Below are positions 45,151 through 54,104 of a stretch of DNA of 64,000 nucleotides, one piece after another. Position 1 is the stretch's first letter. Every line of letters begins with the position of its first letter. The DNA is from Pseudomonas urmiensis (GTDB lineage Bacteria > Pseudomonadota > Gammaproteobacteria > Pseudomonadales > Pseudomonadaceae), in NCBI RefSeq assembly GCF_014268815.2, contig NZ_JABWRE020000001.1, positions 2,485,001 to 2,549,000 on the forward strand, given 5' to 3'. The translations under genes were made by a program, and so were the position numbers. The notes under the pieces are model-generated. The model saw only the letters and a list, made by a program, of their open reading frames with translations. It did no database searches and had not been told where the DNA came from.

Positions 45151-45174
45151 ACGAATGGCCCGATGAAAATTTTA
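45151..45174 (-). promoter_or_regulatory. Candidate PvdS (iron-starvation sigma) promoter of pvdQ
   Basis: On the minus strand TAAAA-N16-CGT, close to the PvdS-type consensus TAAAT-N16/17-CGT, at 36 bases from the GTG start. It would make pvdQ iron-starvation induced, as expected. One mismatch in the first element. Confidence 0.55.
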
Positions 45175-45314
45175 CGGCTGGCAACGCCCTGGAACGTCTT
45201 CATCTAGGCGCGTTGGATTTTTTTTCATCCAGGACTGCAGTTTTGCCAATCTCATTCGTCTTTATAAGTGAGGCACCCATGAATTCGGGACAGTCCACGA
45301 AAAGGAGCATTCAC

Positions 45315-45689
45315 ATGTACAACTCCCAAGCGTCACTGCAGACCGCTCACGGCCCTGGCAACGTCGGCGCTGCGCGGCTTGTCGAGGGCGAAGAGCGCGT
45401 CGGTAACGGGCAGATTCGCGAACTGCTGCGCACCTATGGCCTGCGCACCAGCCTGATCAGGCTCAAAGTCATCGACGCCCTGCACTCGGCCGACCGCAAT
45501 GGCCGCAGCATTGGCGTGCGTGGCATTCATGCGCAACTTGAGCAGTTGGATATTCCGCTGTCGTTTCTAAGCGTCCGTGAAGTGCTCAAGCGCCTGTGCG
45601 CCGAAGGCGTGATTACCCTCGGCTCGGATAAATGCTACAGCCTCAATCCCCAGGCCCGCGCCGTGCTGGAACAGCCCGCCGCCCGCTGA
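45315..45689 (+). CDS. Fur-like winged-helix protein lacking the dimerisation domain
   Basis: A 124-residue protein whose residues 35-115 (IRELLRTYGLRTSLIRLKVIDAL, VRGIHAQLEQLDIPLSFLSVREVLKRLCAEGVI) resemble the DNA-binding half of Fur/Zur. The histidine/cysteine-rich C-terminal metal-binding half is absent. Pseudomonads carry such short proteins annotated as Fe/Zn uptake regulation proteins. AAGGAG eight bases before ATG 45315 sets the start. Next to pvdQ, but on the other strand. Confidence 0.78.
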   Translation: MYNSQASLQTAHGPGNVGAARLVEGEERVGNGQIRELLRTYGLRTSLIRLKVIDALHSADRNGRSIGVRGIHAQLEQLDIPLSFLSVREVLKRLCAEGVITLGSDKCYSLNPQARAVLEQPAAR

Positions 45690-45725
45690 GCGCATGGCCG
45701 GCCAAGGTAGGCCGGCCGGCCAGGT

Positions 45726-45914
45726 TCAGGGCTTGACCTTGCGCCGCAAGATCCCATTGATCACCACCACGATTACCGCGATGGCAATCGCCAGGTACTG
45801 GAAGGTTTGCTCGCTGATCGTCCCCTGCTTTTGCAGATGGGACAGACCCAGCATCAGCCCCAATACCACCAGGATGATCAGGATCGAATATTTAAGGCGC
45901 TGCACGTGTGTCAT
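45726..45914 (-). CDS. Small two-helix membrane protein
   Basis: A 62-residue protein with two hydrophobic helices (ILIILVVLGLMLGLSHL and YLAIAIAVIVVVINGIL) and a basic C-terminus. No family recognised. Converges with the Fur-like gene. Base composition and reading frame look coding, but the call rests on pattern only. Confidence 0.7.
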   Translation of the reverse strand: MTHVQRLKYSILIILVVLGLMLGLSHLQKQGTISEQTFQYLAIAIAVIVVVINGILRRKVKP

Positions 45915-46374
45915 GGAAAGTTCCTTGCAACATCAGGGACATGTGGCTCGCAACGAGCCGCGGCAATGATACAACGCCATCGGCCACAGGCGTGTATTTC
46001 CTGCTGAACGTGCCTGCTGCCTAGCAGCTGCGTGCGATTTTCACCCTGCACAACCCCTACGACACTTTGCCCCTGGCTGGCGAGCGCCCCCGCTGCCGGA
46101 GGGTAGTGCTACCCATGAGCACCATCGTCCAATGCATGCACCGAAAATCAAGGCCTGCAGCAGGGTGCCGTGGAGTTGTCCTACATAGGGCTCCCTCATT
46201 CCCTTCACGCTGCATTCACTCAGGCTACAGCCTCTGGCTCGCTTGTCGCCTAGCGGCCGAGTTTGACGCTCACCGACAATCGAACCGAGCCACGGCCAAG
46301 GCCAGTGGCAATCGCTCTACCGGTCCTGGATGCCCAAGCGCGGCGCCACCACAACAATTCTGAGGGAGCCTCAC
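45915..46374. other. Gap without a supported gene
   Basis: About 460 bases of lower coding character between the small membrane protein and the Mor-like gene. I see short dyads (e.g. CTGCTGCCTAGCAG near 46013) but no clear RNA gene or promoter. A small RNA is possible and cannot be judged by eye. Confidence 0.3.
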
Positions 46375-46755
46375 ATGGATTTTCCAAACCTGACTTGCAT
46401 CGACGTCACCCAACTGCCGCATTCGTTGCAGGCCCTGATCGACTGTATCGGCATCGACAACGCCTACCAATTGACCTGCGCTTATGGTGGACGGCCAAAG
46501 TACATTCCCAAGCACCGAGAACGCACCAAGCTGGCTGACGTACTGCCACCCGCAGCGCTGGACGCCTTGATCAAGCGTTTTGCCGGCGTGGCCCTGGAGA
46601 TTCCCAAGGCCGATCATTTCCTGCGCCAACTGCGCAACCAGCAGATCCAGAAGGAAAGTGCCAACGGCTTGTCGCGCAGCCTGTTGGCCGACAAGTACGG
46701 CCTGAGCCTGCGCCAGATCGGCAACATTCGTCGGCAAGAAGCGCACGCGCGCTAA
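46375..46755 (+). CDS. Mor-family transcription activator-like protein
   Basis: A 126-residue protein of the Mor/Mu middle-operon activator family: IDCIGIDNAYQLTCAYGGRPKYIPKH, then a C-terminal HTH (NGLSRSLLADKYGLSLRQIGNIRRQE). Family members are usually phage regulators, but no phage gene is near. GAGGGAG before ATG 46375. A strong terminator follows 19 bases after the stop. Confidence 0.75.
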   Translation: MDFPNLTCIDVTQLPHSLQALIDCIGIDNAYQLTCAYGGRPKYIPKHRERTKLADVLPPAALDALIKRFAGVALEIPKADHFLRQLRNQQIQKESANGLSRSLLADKYGLSLRQIGNIRRQEAHAR

Positions 46756-46773
46756 GCCACGTTCAGACAGGTA

Positions 46774-46826
46774 CACTCAGCCCGCCTGGATAACGATGCT
46801 GTTATCCAGGCGGGCTGAGTGCATTT
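46774..46826. terminator. Strong bidirectional terminator between Mor-like gene and tamB
   Basis: A perfect 21-bp inverted repeat (CACTCAGCCCGCCTGGATAA plus one base, and its complement) around a six-base loop GATGCT, followed by CATTTT. Lies between two convergent genes. Confidence 0.85.
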
Positions 46827-46839
46827 TCAAGGTATTTGG

Positions 46840-49800
46840 TCAGAAGTCGCGCTTGTAGAAGATATCCAAAGAGCTGGCCAAACCACTGGCAGCTTCAAGA
46901 TAAACCTTCTTGCTCAGCTTGTAGCGCAGCGCGATGGTGTTGGCTGGCTCGAACACCCCCACCCCATAGCGTAGGCTCAGACGCTCGGTCAGATTGCCGC
47001 TGGCGACTACGCTGGTGCTGTTACCCGAGCCTTCGGTGTCGAGCTGGAAATCCTCGATACCCAGGCCCGAGGCCAAGCTGCCGGTAATCCCCGCACTGCC
47101 CGCCAGGCCCAAGCCCAATGCGGCCTGGGCAAGCATGTTGTTGTCTTCACCGGTATTCCCCAGCGGCCGCCCGAGAATCAGGTAAGACAGGGCTTGCTCC
47201 TGGCTCATCGCCGGCTCGGAAAACACCTGAGTGGTCGGCTGCTCGGCGCTGCCGCTCAGACGAATACCGGCGATAACGTCATCGACCTGGCGGATCGCTT
47301 CGATGTCCAGATAAGGCTGGTCGATAGGCCCTGCGAACAACAGCCGGGCGCGCCGGATGGTCAGGCGCTGGCCATAGGCGCGGTAGCGACCATCAGCCAG
47401 GCTGAGCTCGCCGCGGGTGTCCATGTTGTCGCCAATATGAACGTGGCCAAGCAAGTTGGCGGTGAGCCCGAAGCCGCTGAAGGAGAGTTTTTCCCGGCCC
47501 ACCTCGACGTCAATATCCATGGCCACTGCCATGGGGGGCGCACCCTGTTCGGTCTGGTGACCGATGATCACGGTATCGTCCGAGACCTTGACCGTCGAAG
47601 GCGGCAGCTCGCGCACGGTGATTTTACCTTTTGGCACATGCACCTTGCCGGTGATCGCCAGTTTTTCGCCTGCCAAGCGAATGGTCAGGTCTGGCGCCAC
47701 CTCGAGCGCGGCGTAAGGCTCGACCGTCACCGGCAATTGCTGGCCTTGCAGGCGTAGGTCCATGTTCAGCGCCTGGCCCCAGGTGAGGTTGCCACTGAGC
47801 TGGCCACGACCCGCCGCACCACTGCGCCAGCCACCTTGCAATTGCACTTGCTCGCCGGCGATCAATGCTTGCAGCGACAAATCCTCGAGGCTGACCGGCA
47901 ACTCGGCACCGCTCACCTCGCCCCCGGTGAGCGCCAGGTTGCCATTGACCTGGGGCGCCAGCAGCGAGCCGGACAAGCGACCACTGCCATTGAGCTGCCC
48001 AGCAAGGCGCTCGACCATCGGCACGAATGGCCGGGCGATCGACAGATCCAGGCCCGACAGACGGAAATCACCTGACAGCGGTTTATTCTTGCCAAGCGGA
48101 TCAAGTCGGGTCGACAGGGCCAGCTCGCCGAGGCGCTCACCGCGGAAATTCAGCACGGTGTCGACCCGACGAGGATTAAGGGTGCTGTCCAGGCGCAGCA
48201 CCTGATAAGGGAAATCGAGCCAACGCTCACCGTCACGTACCCGCAAGGTGCCGCCGCTGGCATCGACACGAATGCTGCCCTTGGGGCCGCTGGCAGGGAT
48301 ATCCAGATTGATGTCCGCATTCAGCTGGCCCTGCCAGGCGAAATCCTTGGGCAACCACTGGGCCAGGCTTTCGATCGGGAATTGCTTGAGGTGATAGCGC
48401 AAGCGCGGCTCCGGCGCCAGGCGCTGATCCTCGCCGCACAGGCTGGCCTGACCGGCACGCCAGCAGTGCGCACCGAAGTCCAGCTGGCCGTTGGCCAAAC
48501 GCTGCAGGCGTGCCGGGGCTTGCAGCTGCCAGTCCTGCCCACCGGCCTGAATGCGCCCACTGGCCAGCCTGCCGCGCCAGTCACCCTTGGCTAACTGGCC
48601 GTCTGCGGCCAGGTCGAGTTTGAGCTGAGGGCCATTGAGCGCCAGGGTCACAGCCTGCTGGCGGATATCCCCTTTGCCCGCGACATCCAGGTTGCCCAGC
48701 GAGGTGTCACCGAGGCGGATGTTGCCGGCCTTCAAGCTGATCTGGGCGCGCTGGGCGCTGTCCAGGCGTGCATCCAGGTCAAGCCGCTGCAGGCGGTTGT
48801 CGGCTTGAGCCAGCTGCTGACCTTGCAGGGTCAGGGTGCCTTGCGGCGCCGCCAGGGTGCCGGCCAGGTCCAGGCGACCTTTGACTTGCCCTTGCAGGCG
48901 TGGCCAGAGCTGACCAAGGCGCGGCAGATCCAGGTCGATACGCCCCGCCAGGCGCTGCTGCAAGCTGCCACTGCCATTGATGCGGTTGTCACCTAGTTGC
49001 ACCGCCAGCGTGCCCAGGGTCCAGCTTTCACCGGCGCCTTGGGCCTCGGCCTTGAGCACAGCCGGCTGACCGCGTAGGCGCCCCTTGAGGTCCAGTTGCG
49101 CTTGCAGCTGTAATTGCTGGTTGTTCAACTCGCCTTTTGTGCGCAATGGCCCCGCCAGCGTGCCTGGCAACTCGGCCAGCCAGTAAGCCGGATCGAGCGC
49201 CGACAGCTGCAGGTCGACATCCCAAGCCAAGGTATCGGCAAAGCGCACCGCCACGCTGCCGGCGGCCTTGCCCTGCCCTGCGCTCAGGGCCAGCTGGGGC
49301 AGGCGCACTTGAGTCAGATCACCCTCGAACGGACTGGCCAGGTTGAAGGCACCTGCCGGCCCGTCGAGATCGCCCTTGAATGCGCCCTGATAATTGCCAT
49401 CGCGGTAGTTCACTTGGGCATTGAAGCGCTTGAGGGTAACTTGCGGCGCCTCTTGCAGTGGGTAGAGCCGCAGCCAGGGGAAATCCACCCAGTCGATCTG
49501 CGCATCGGCTACCAGCCCCTGCTGCCAGTCGGCATTGGCTTGCAGCTTGACCCGCTGGGTCTCGCTGGCTGTGAGGTCAAGGGCGGCAAGCTGTGCCCCT
49601 TTGGCATCCACCTGCCCAGCCAGGGCCAGGGCTATAGGGCCCTGCTCGGCGGGCAGATTAGCCGAACCTGTCAGTTGGTAACCTTTGCGCAAGTCGCCGC
49701 TGGCATCCAGGCGCAGTTGATTCAGCTGCAAGGTGTCAGGCAATGAACCGGCAGGTTTGAACGCGTCGGAACGGATGCTCAATTTCGCCGGCAAGTGCTC

Positions 49801-50514
49801 CGCCAGCGCTTGTAACTCACCCGTCAAATGGGCGTTCAGATAGCCGCTGCTGGTGGCGTCGAGGTTGAGAGTTTTCTGCAACTCGCCTTTGGCGGTCAGT
49901 GCCAGCTGCCAGGCCTGCCCTTCTACCGCAGGCAACTGCACGCTGCCATTAAGCTGCAATGGCCAGTCACCCTCAGGCAGCAAGTCACCTTGCAGGCTCA
50001 GGTGCAGGTCTTCGCGCTGCACCTGCAGGCTGTCGATGCGCAAGCCGTTGGCTGTCCAGTGCGCGGCCAGTTGCAAGTCGCCCAGCAGGTCGCTGCCATC
50101 CAGGCGTAATTGGCCCAACTTGACCTCGCCCAGCTCGATCGCCAACGGCAAGCGCAAACCGGGCAGTTGGATCGGGCCGCTGTCCGCCGGCACTTCACTT
50201 GGGGCGAACGCCATGTCGACGCGCTCTGCCTGCAGCCTGTCGATACACAAGGTCGCGCGCAGCAGGCACGCCGGTGACCACGCCAGTTGTGGCGCCAGGA
50301 CTTCAACCCGGCTACCACCCTCGACCCAGTTCAAGCGACTGGCCTGCCAGTTTGCGCCCAGGCGGCCCTCAAAGTCGCTGACCTCAAGCCCGGGCACCAA
50401 CCCCAGCACCCAACGGCTGCCAGCCTGGGTGCCCAGCACCAGGCCAAGCACCAGGGTGATCAGCAGCACCAGGCCGAGCAAGGTCAACAACACATAGTTC
50501 AAAGCACGCGTCAC
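46840..50514 (-). CDS. tamB: TamB, inner-membrane-anchored AsmA-like lipid transport protein
   Basis: A 1224-residue protein: N-terminal membrane anchor (NYVLLTLLGLVLLITLVLGLVLG), a very long stretch of beta-strand-rich repeats, and the conserved C-terminal DUF490 region ending in LSLRYGVGVFEPANTIALRY and a final KRDF. It bridges the periplasm and, with TamA, handles phospholipid transport and autotransporter assembly. Its start overlaps the tamA stop by four bases. Confidence 0.95.
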   Translation of the reverse strand: MTRALNYVLLTLLGLVLLITLVLGLVLGTQAGSRWVLGLVPGLEVSDFEGRLGANWQASRLNWVEGGSRVEVLAPQLAWSPACLLRATLCIDRLQAERVDMAFAPSEVPADSGPIQLPGLRLPLAIELGEVKLGQLRLDGSDLLGDLQLAAHWTANGLRIDSLQVQREDLHLSLQGDLLPEGDWPLQLNGSVQLPAVEGQAWQLALTAKGELQKTLNLDATSSGYLNAHLTGELQALAEHLPAKLSIRSDAFKPAGSLPDTLQLNQLRLDASGDLRKGYQLTGSANLPAEQGPIALALAGQVDAKGAQLAALDLTASETQRVKLQANADWQQGLVADAQIDWVDFPWLRLYPLQEAPQVTLKRFNAQVNYRDGNYQGAFKGDLDGPAGAFNLASPFEGDLTQVRLPQLALSAGQGKAAGSVAVRFADTLAWDVDLQLSALDPAYWLAELPGTLAGPLRTKGELNNQQLQLQAQLDLKGRLRGQPAVLKAEAQGAGESWTLGTLAVQLGDNRINGSGSLQQRLAGRIDLDLPRLGQLWPRLQGQVKGRLDLAGTLAAPQGTLTLQGQQLAQADNRLQRLDLDARLDSAQRAQISLKAGNIRLGDTSLGNLDVAGKGDIRQQAVTLALNGPQLKLDLAADGQLAKGDWRGRLASGRIQAGGQDWQLQAPARLQRLANGQLDFGAHCWRAGQASLCGEDQRLAPEPRLRYHLKQFPIESLAQWLPKDFAWQGQLNADINLDIPASGPKGSIRVDASGGTLRVRDGERWLDFPYQVLRLDSTLNPRRVDTVLNFRGERLGELALSTRLDPLGKNKPLSGDFRLSGLDLSIARPFVPMVERLAGQLNGSGRLSGSLLAPQVNGNLALTGGEVSGAELPVSLEDLSLQALIAGEQVQLQGGWRSGAAGRGQLSGNLTWGQALNMDLRLQGQQLPVTVEPYAALEVAPDLTIRLAGEKLAITGKVHVPKGKITVRELPPSTVKVSDDTVIIGHQTEQGAPPMAVAMDIDVEVGREKLSFSGFGLTANLLGHVHIGDNMDTRGELSLADGRYRAYGQRLTIRRARLLFAGPIDQPYLDIEAIRQVDDVIAGIRLSGSAEQPTTQVFSEPAMSQEQALSYLILGRPLGNTGEDNNMLAQAALGLGLAGSAGITGSLASGLGIEDFQLDTEGSGNSTSVVASGNLTERLSLRYGVGVFEPANTIALRYKLSKKVYLEAASGLASSLDIFYKRDF

Positions 50515-52262
50515 AGCTCAGGCCCCATGGAAAAGTGCAGGCGAATACCACCGTCGTCGTCCAACGCCTTGGCCAGGTCCAGGCGCAACGGCCCAACCGG
50601 CGAAACCCAGCGTACGCCAAAGCCGACACCGGTCTTGAGACTCGGCAGCTCCAGCGAATTGAACGAGTTGCCCTGGTCGATAAAGGTCGCCACTCGCCAC
50701 TTTTCGGTCAGCGAGTACTGGTACTCGGCACTGCCAGCGACCATATAGCGACCGCCAATGCGGTCGCCATCGCTGTTTTTTGGCGACAGGCTCTGATAGT
50801 CGTAGCCGCGCACGCTCTGGTCGCCACCGGCGAAGAAGCGCAGCGACGGGGGGATGTTGTTTTGATAACCGTTGGTGGCACTGCCACCGAACTGCACCCG
50901 GGCGAGGAAGCGGTGATTCTCGCCCAGCGTGGTCAGCCCCTTGAGTAGCACGTTGCCGTGCAGCAGGTTGGTGTCAGAGAGCAACCCTTCCTTGGCAGCT
51001 TGCAGATCGAACTGCAAGCGATAGCCATTGTGCGGATCAATGCGGTTGTCACTGCGCAAGTAGGAAAAGCTCACGCCAGGCATCAGCAGATTGCTCAGTC
51101 CTGAGTCATCGCCCAACTTGTACTCTTCACGCTGGTACTTGAGCGAGATCACCCGCTGCCAGCCGCTCGGTAGTTTGCTATGCCACTCAGGACCTACCGT
51201 CAAAAGTTTGCTGAGCGTGTCGGTGCCAGCGATCTCTTCATTCTGATAGCCGCCGGCGAAGCGCAGTTTGTCGGTCAGGGGCGGATCGAGCGGCACGTCG
51301 TACCACAGGCCGACGTTCTGGCGTGGCGCCGACAGCTCGGTTTCCCAGCCATAGCTGTGGCCTTGCGGGTTGACCCAGTGGCGGGTCCAGTTAGCCTTGC
51401 CGCGTGGGCCGACATCGGTCGAAAAGCCCAGGCCCAGGCCCATGGTCCGAGGCTTGCGGATTTCCAGCTGGACCGCCACCGGAATGTCTTCAGCCACCGC
51501 AGCGGTGGGCGCAGCGTCGACCCGCACGCCTTCGAAATAGCCGCTCGATTGCAGGTCATTGTTGAGTTCGGCGATCAGCTGCGAGTCATAAGGCGTACCG
51601 GGCTTGAACGACACCATGCGCTGCAACAGGTCATCGTCCAGCGGTGAGTCGTCACTGAAGGTGACAGCGCCCAGGCGATAGCGGGGCCCGCTTTGGTAGA
51701 CCAGGTCGATATCCGCCACCCCCGCCTGGGGGTCCACCGCCAGCTGCTGCTGGGTAAATTGCCCCCTGAAAAACCCGTAGCGCGAGGCCTGGTTCTGGAT
51801 CAGCCGCTTGGCATCTTCATAGTGCCCATGGTTGAGCGGCTCGCCAGCCCGCAAGGCGCTGCTGCTGGGGATTCGGAAGGCTTTGAGTTCAGTGGCCGGG
51901 CCCTCGATGCGCACAGTCACGTTGCGCAAGCGCACCGGCTCGCCGGGCTCAACACGAATGATCAATTGCGGGGATTTGTCTTTATCGGTTGGCGGCTTGA
52001 CCTCGGTATCGATCTGCGCCTGGTAGTAGCCCAAGGCCTGAGCGGCCTTGCGCGCCTGCTCCTCGGCACCACGACTAAAGCGCAGCAGGGCCTCTTCATC
52101 GCGCTCGCCAAGGCTACCGATATAACCTTCGATATTGGCCTTGAGCGCCTTGTTGGCCGGCTTCACCCGCACCAACAATTCGCTCTGCGCCCATACTGTG
52201 CTGCTGGCGGCCAACAAGAGCAGGCCCCAGCTTAATCGTCCTGAATACGTCATGCGGGGCAT
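50511..52262 (-). CDS. tamA: TamA, outer-membrane BamA-like protein
   Basis: A 583-residue Omp85 protein: signal peptide (LSWGLLLLAASSTVWAQ), POTRA domains to about residue 260, and a beta-barrel with the L6 motif FFAGGDQSVRGYDYQSL and a C-terminal GPLRLDLAKAL...LHFSMGPEL strand. Two adjacent in-frame ATGs (52262 and 52253) are possible starts. Operon with tamB. Confidence 0.94.
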   Translation of the reverse strand: MPRMTYSGRLSWGLLLLAASSTVWAQSELLVRVKPANKALKANIEGYIGSLGERDEEALLRFSRGAEEQARKAAQALGYYQAQIDTEVKPPTDKDKSPQLIIRVEPGEPVRLRNVTVRIEGPATELKAFRIPSSSALRAGEPLNHGHYEDAKRLIQNQASRYGFFRGQFTQQQLAVDPQAGVADIDLVYQSGPRYRLGAVTFSDDSPLDDDLLQRMVSFKPGTPYDSQLIAELNNDLQSSGYFEGVRVDAAPTAAVAEDIPVAVQLEIRKPRTMGLGLGFSTDVGPRGKANWTRHWVNPQGHSYGWETELSAPRQNVGLWYDVPLDPPLTDKLRFAGGYQNEEIAGTDTLSKLLTVGPEWHSKLPSGWQRVISLKYQREEYKLGDDSGLSNLLMPGVSFSYLRSDNRIDPHNGYRLQFDLQAAKEGLLSDTNLLHGNVLLKGLTTLGENHRFLARVQFGGSATNGYQNNIPPSLRFFAGGDQSVRGYDYQSLSPKNSDGDRIGGRYMVAGSAEYQYSLTEKWRVATFIDQGNSFNSLELPSLKTGVGFGVRWVSPVGPLRLDLAKALDDDGGIRLHFSMGPEL

Positions 52263-52306
52263 GCTACCAGAGCCCGGCCGTCAAGGGAGCCGCCTGCGGC
52301 TGCAGG

Positions 52307-52957
52307 TCAGGCAATTACTGACTTTGATGACAAAGGATTCGGGTGAAAGAACACTCTTTCTCGGATTGGTCCTACAGCAATTTCACCAATCTCCTGATAG
52401 CCCTGCCGTTGATAGAACGCCAGGTAGTGGGCGTTGCCGGTATCGAGCACTACGCCCTGGGTATGCGGATCGTCGGCGCACCAATCATGCACGGCCTGTA
52501 ACAATTGCTCACCATGGTGCTGGCCCTGGAACTGTGGATGCACCCCCAGCAAGGGCAGCACGTGCACTTGGTCAGAAGGCAGGCACGCCGCCAACGCCGC
52601 CTGGTAATCCAGATAACGCCGCGTGCAGCGCACCCCGGTGCCAAGGATCATGCGCAGACGCCACAGCCAACTGTCAGCCACGCCCAAGCGCCGCAATGGC
52701 GGGACGATCAGCGCGACACCCGCCAAGCGATCCTCGACCAGCAGGCCAATGGCTGGCAGCTTCAAATAAAAGTGCTGGCGTACCCACTCACGCACCATGA
52801 CCCGCAAGCGCCGCTCGTAGCCCGGGCGCTGGGCCTCGAACAGGTAGGCAAAGGTCGGCTCGTGTCGATAGGCGTGATACAGCAGCGAGCGCACTTCGCG
52901 GCTGTAGCCCTCGTCGAGCTGACAGATGCGGGCCGCAACAGGGGTTTGATCGGGCAT
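52307..52957 (-). CDS. GNAT family acetyltransferase
   Basis: A 216-residue GNAT protein with the acetyl-CoA loop LPLLGVHPQFQGQHHGEQLL and the C-terminal VVLDTGNAHYLAFYQRQGYQEIG. ATG 52957 has AGGAGG ten bases upstream; the GTG nine bases earlier is directly against that site and less likely. Substrate unknown. Confidence 0.86.
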   Translation of the reverse strand: MPDQTPVAARICQLDEGYSREVRSLLYHAYRHEPTFAYLFEAQRPGYERRLRVMVREWVRQHFYLKLPAIGLLVEDRLAGVALIVPPLRRLGVADSWLWRLRMILGTGVRCTRRYLDYQAALAACLPSDQVHVLPLLGVHPQFQGQHHGEQLLQAVHDWCADDPHTQGVVLDTGNAHYLAFYQRQGYQEIGEIAVGPIRERVFFHPNPLSSKSVIA

Positions 52958-53120
52958 TGCAGACACTCCTCCTTGAATTAGGCATACGCGCCTTGGAGGT
53001 GCATCAGCACTGCTTGGTTCACCTCACCAAGCACGTTAGCAGTGTCCACCATTGGCCGCCATGCTGGTGGCCGCGGCCGATGTCGGCTAGCATCGCCGCT
53101 TTTACCAGGAATGGCTTGCC

Positions 53121-53933
53121 ATGAAGATCGTCTCGTTCAACATCAACGGCCTGCGCGCCCGCCCGCACCAGCTGGCGGCACTGATCGAGAAGCATCAACC
53201 CGATGTGATCGGCCTGCAGGAAACCAAGGTCAGTGACGAGCAGTTTCCCCTGGCTGAGGTCCAGGCCCTGGGCTATCACGTGCATTTTCATGGCCAGAAA
53301 GGCCACTACGGCGTCGCCTTGCTCTCGCGCCAAGCGCCGCTGTCGCTGGTCAAAGGTTTTGCCAGCGATGAAGAAGATGCCCAGCGCCGCTTCATCTGGG
53401 GCACCTTCGCTGATGCCGATGGCACGCCCATCACCATCATGAACGGCTACTTCCCACAAGGTGAAAGCCGTGACCACCCCACCAAGTTCCCCGCCAAGCA
53501 ACGCTTCTATAGCGATCTGCAGACGCTGCTGGAAAGCCAGTTCGACAACCAGCAGCCACTGGTGGTGATGGGTGATGTGAACATCTCGCCGCAGGACTGC
53601 GACATCGGTATCGGTGCCGACAACGCCAAACGCTGGCTGAAGACCGGCAAGTGCAGCTTCCTCCCTGAAGAGCGTGAATGGATGGAACGCCTCAAGGGCT
53701 GGGGCCTGATCGACAGTTTCCGCCACCTGCATCCGGACGTCGACGACCGCTTCAGCTGGTTCGACTACCGCAGCCGCGGTTTTGAAGACGAACCCAAACG
53801 CGGCCTGCGCATCGACCTGATCATGGCCTCCCAGGGTTTGCTGCCGCGACTTAAAGCCGCAGGCGTGGATTACGACCTGCGTGCGATGGAAAAGCCGTCG
53901 GACCATGCGCCGATCTGGCTGGAACTGGGCTGA
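53121..53933 (+). CDS. xthA: Exodeoxyribonuclease III
   Basis: A 270-residue AP endonuclease/3' exonuclease: [27 protein letters not shown] (catalytic glutamate), [36 protein letters not shown] and the terminal [10 protein letters not shown]. All catalytic blocks are present. Base excision repair. Confidence 0.95.
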   Translation: MKIVSFNINGLRARPHQLAALIEKHQPDVIGLQETKVSDEQFPLAEVQALGYHVHFHGQKGHYGVALLSRQAPLSLVKGFASDEEDAQRRFIWGTFADADGTPITIMNGYFPQGESRDHPTKFPAKQRFYSDLQTLLESQFDNQQPLVVMGDVNISPQDCDIGIGADNAKRWLKTGKCSFLPEEREWMERLKGWGLIDSFRHLHPDVDDRFSWFDYRSRGFEDEPKRGLRIDLIMASQGLLPRLKAAGVDYDLRAMEKPSDHAPIWLELG

Positions 53934-54104
53934 GCCTGCAATACGCAAACAAAATGAGTGTTGGCAACCCGTCCAGCACTCATCGCGCTGTAGGAAAACA
54001 CCCATAAAACCGACGAAAAATCTCGTATCTGATAGTCATTCGCCATTATCTCGGTTCTCGGCCCCCCCCCTGCAAGGGTAGAATGCGCAAAACCGGGAGC
54101 CGCA

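Noticed and set aside
46375..46755. Prophage remnant around the Mor-like gene
   Set aside because: No integrase, structural, lysis or attachment sequences in the surrounding 10 kb.
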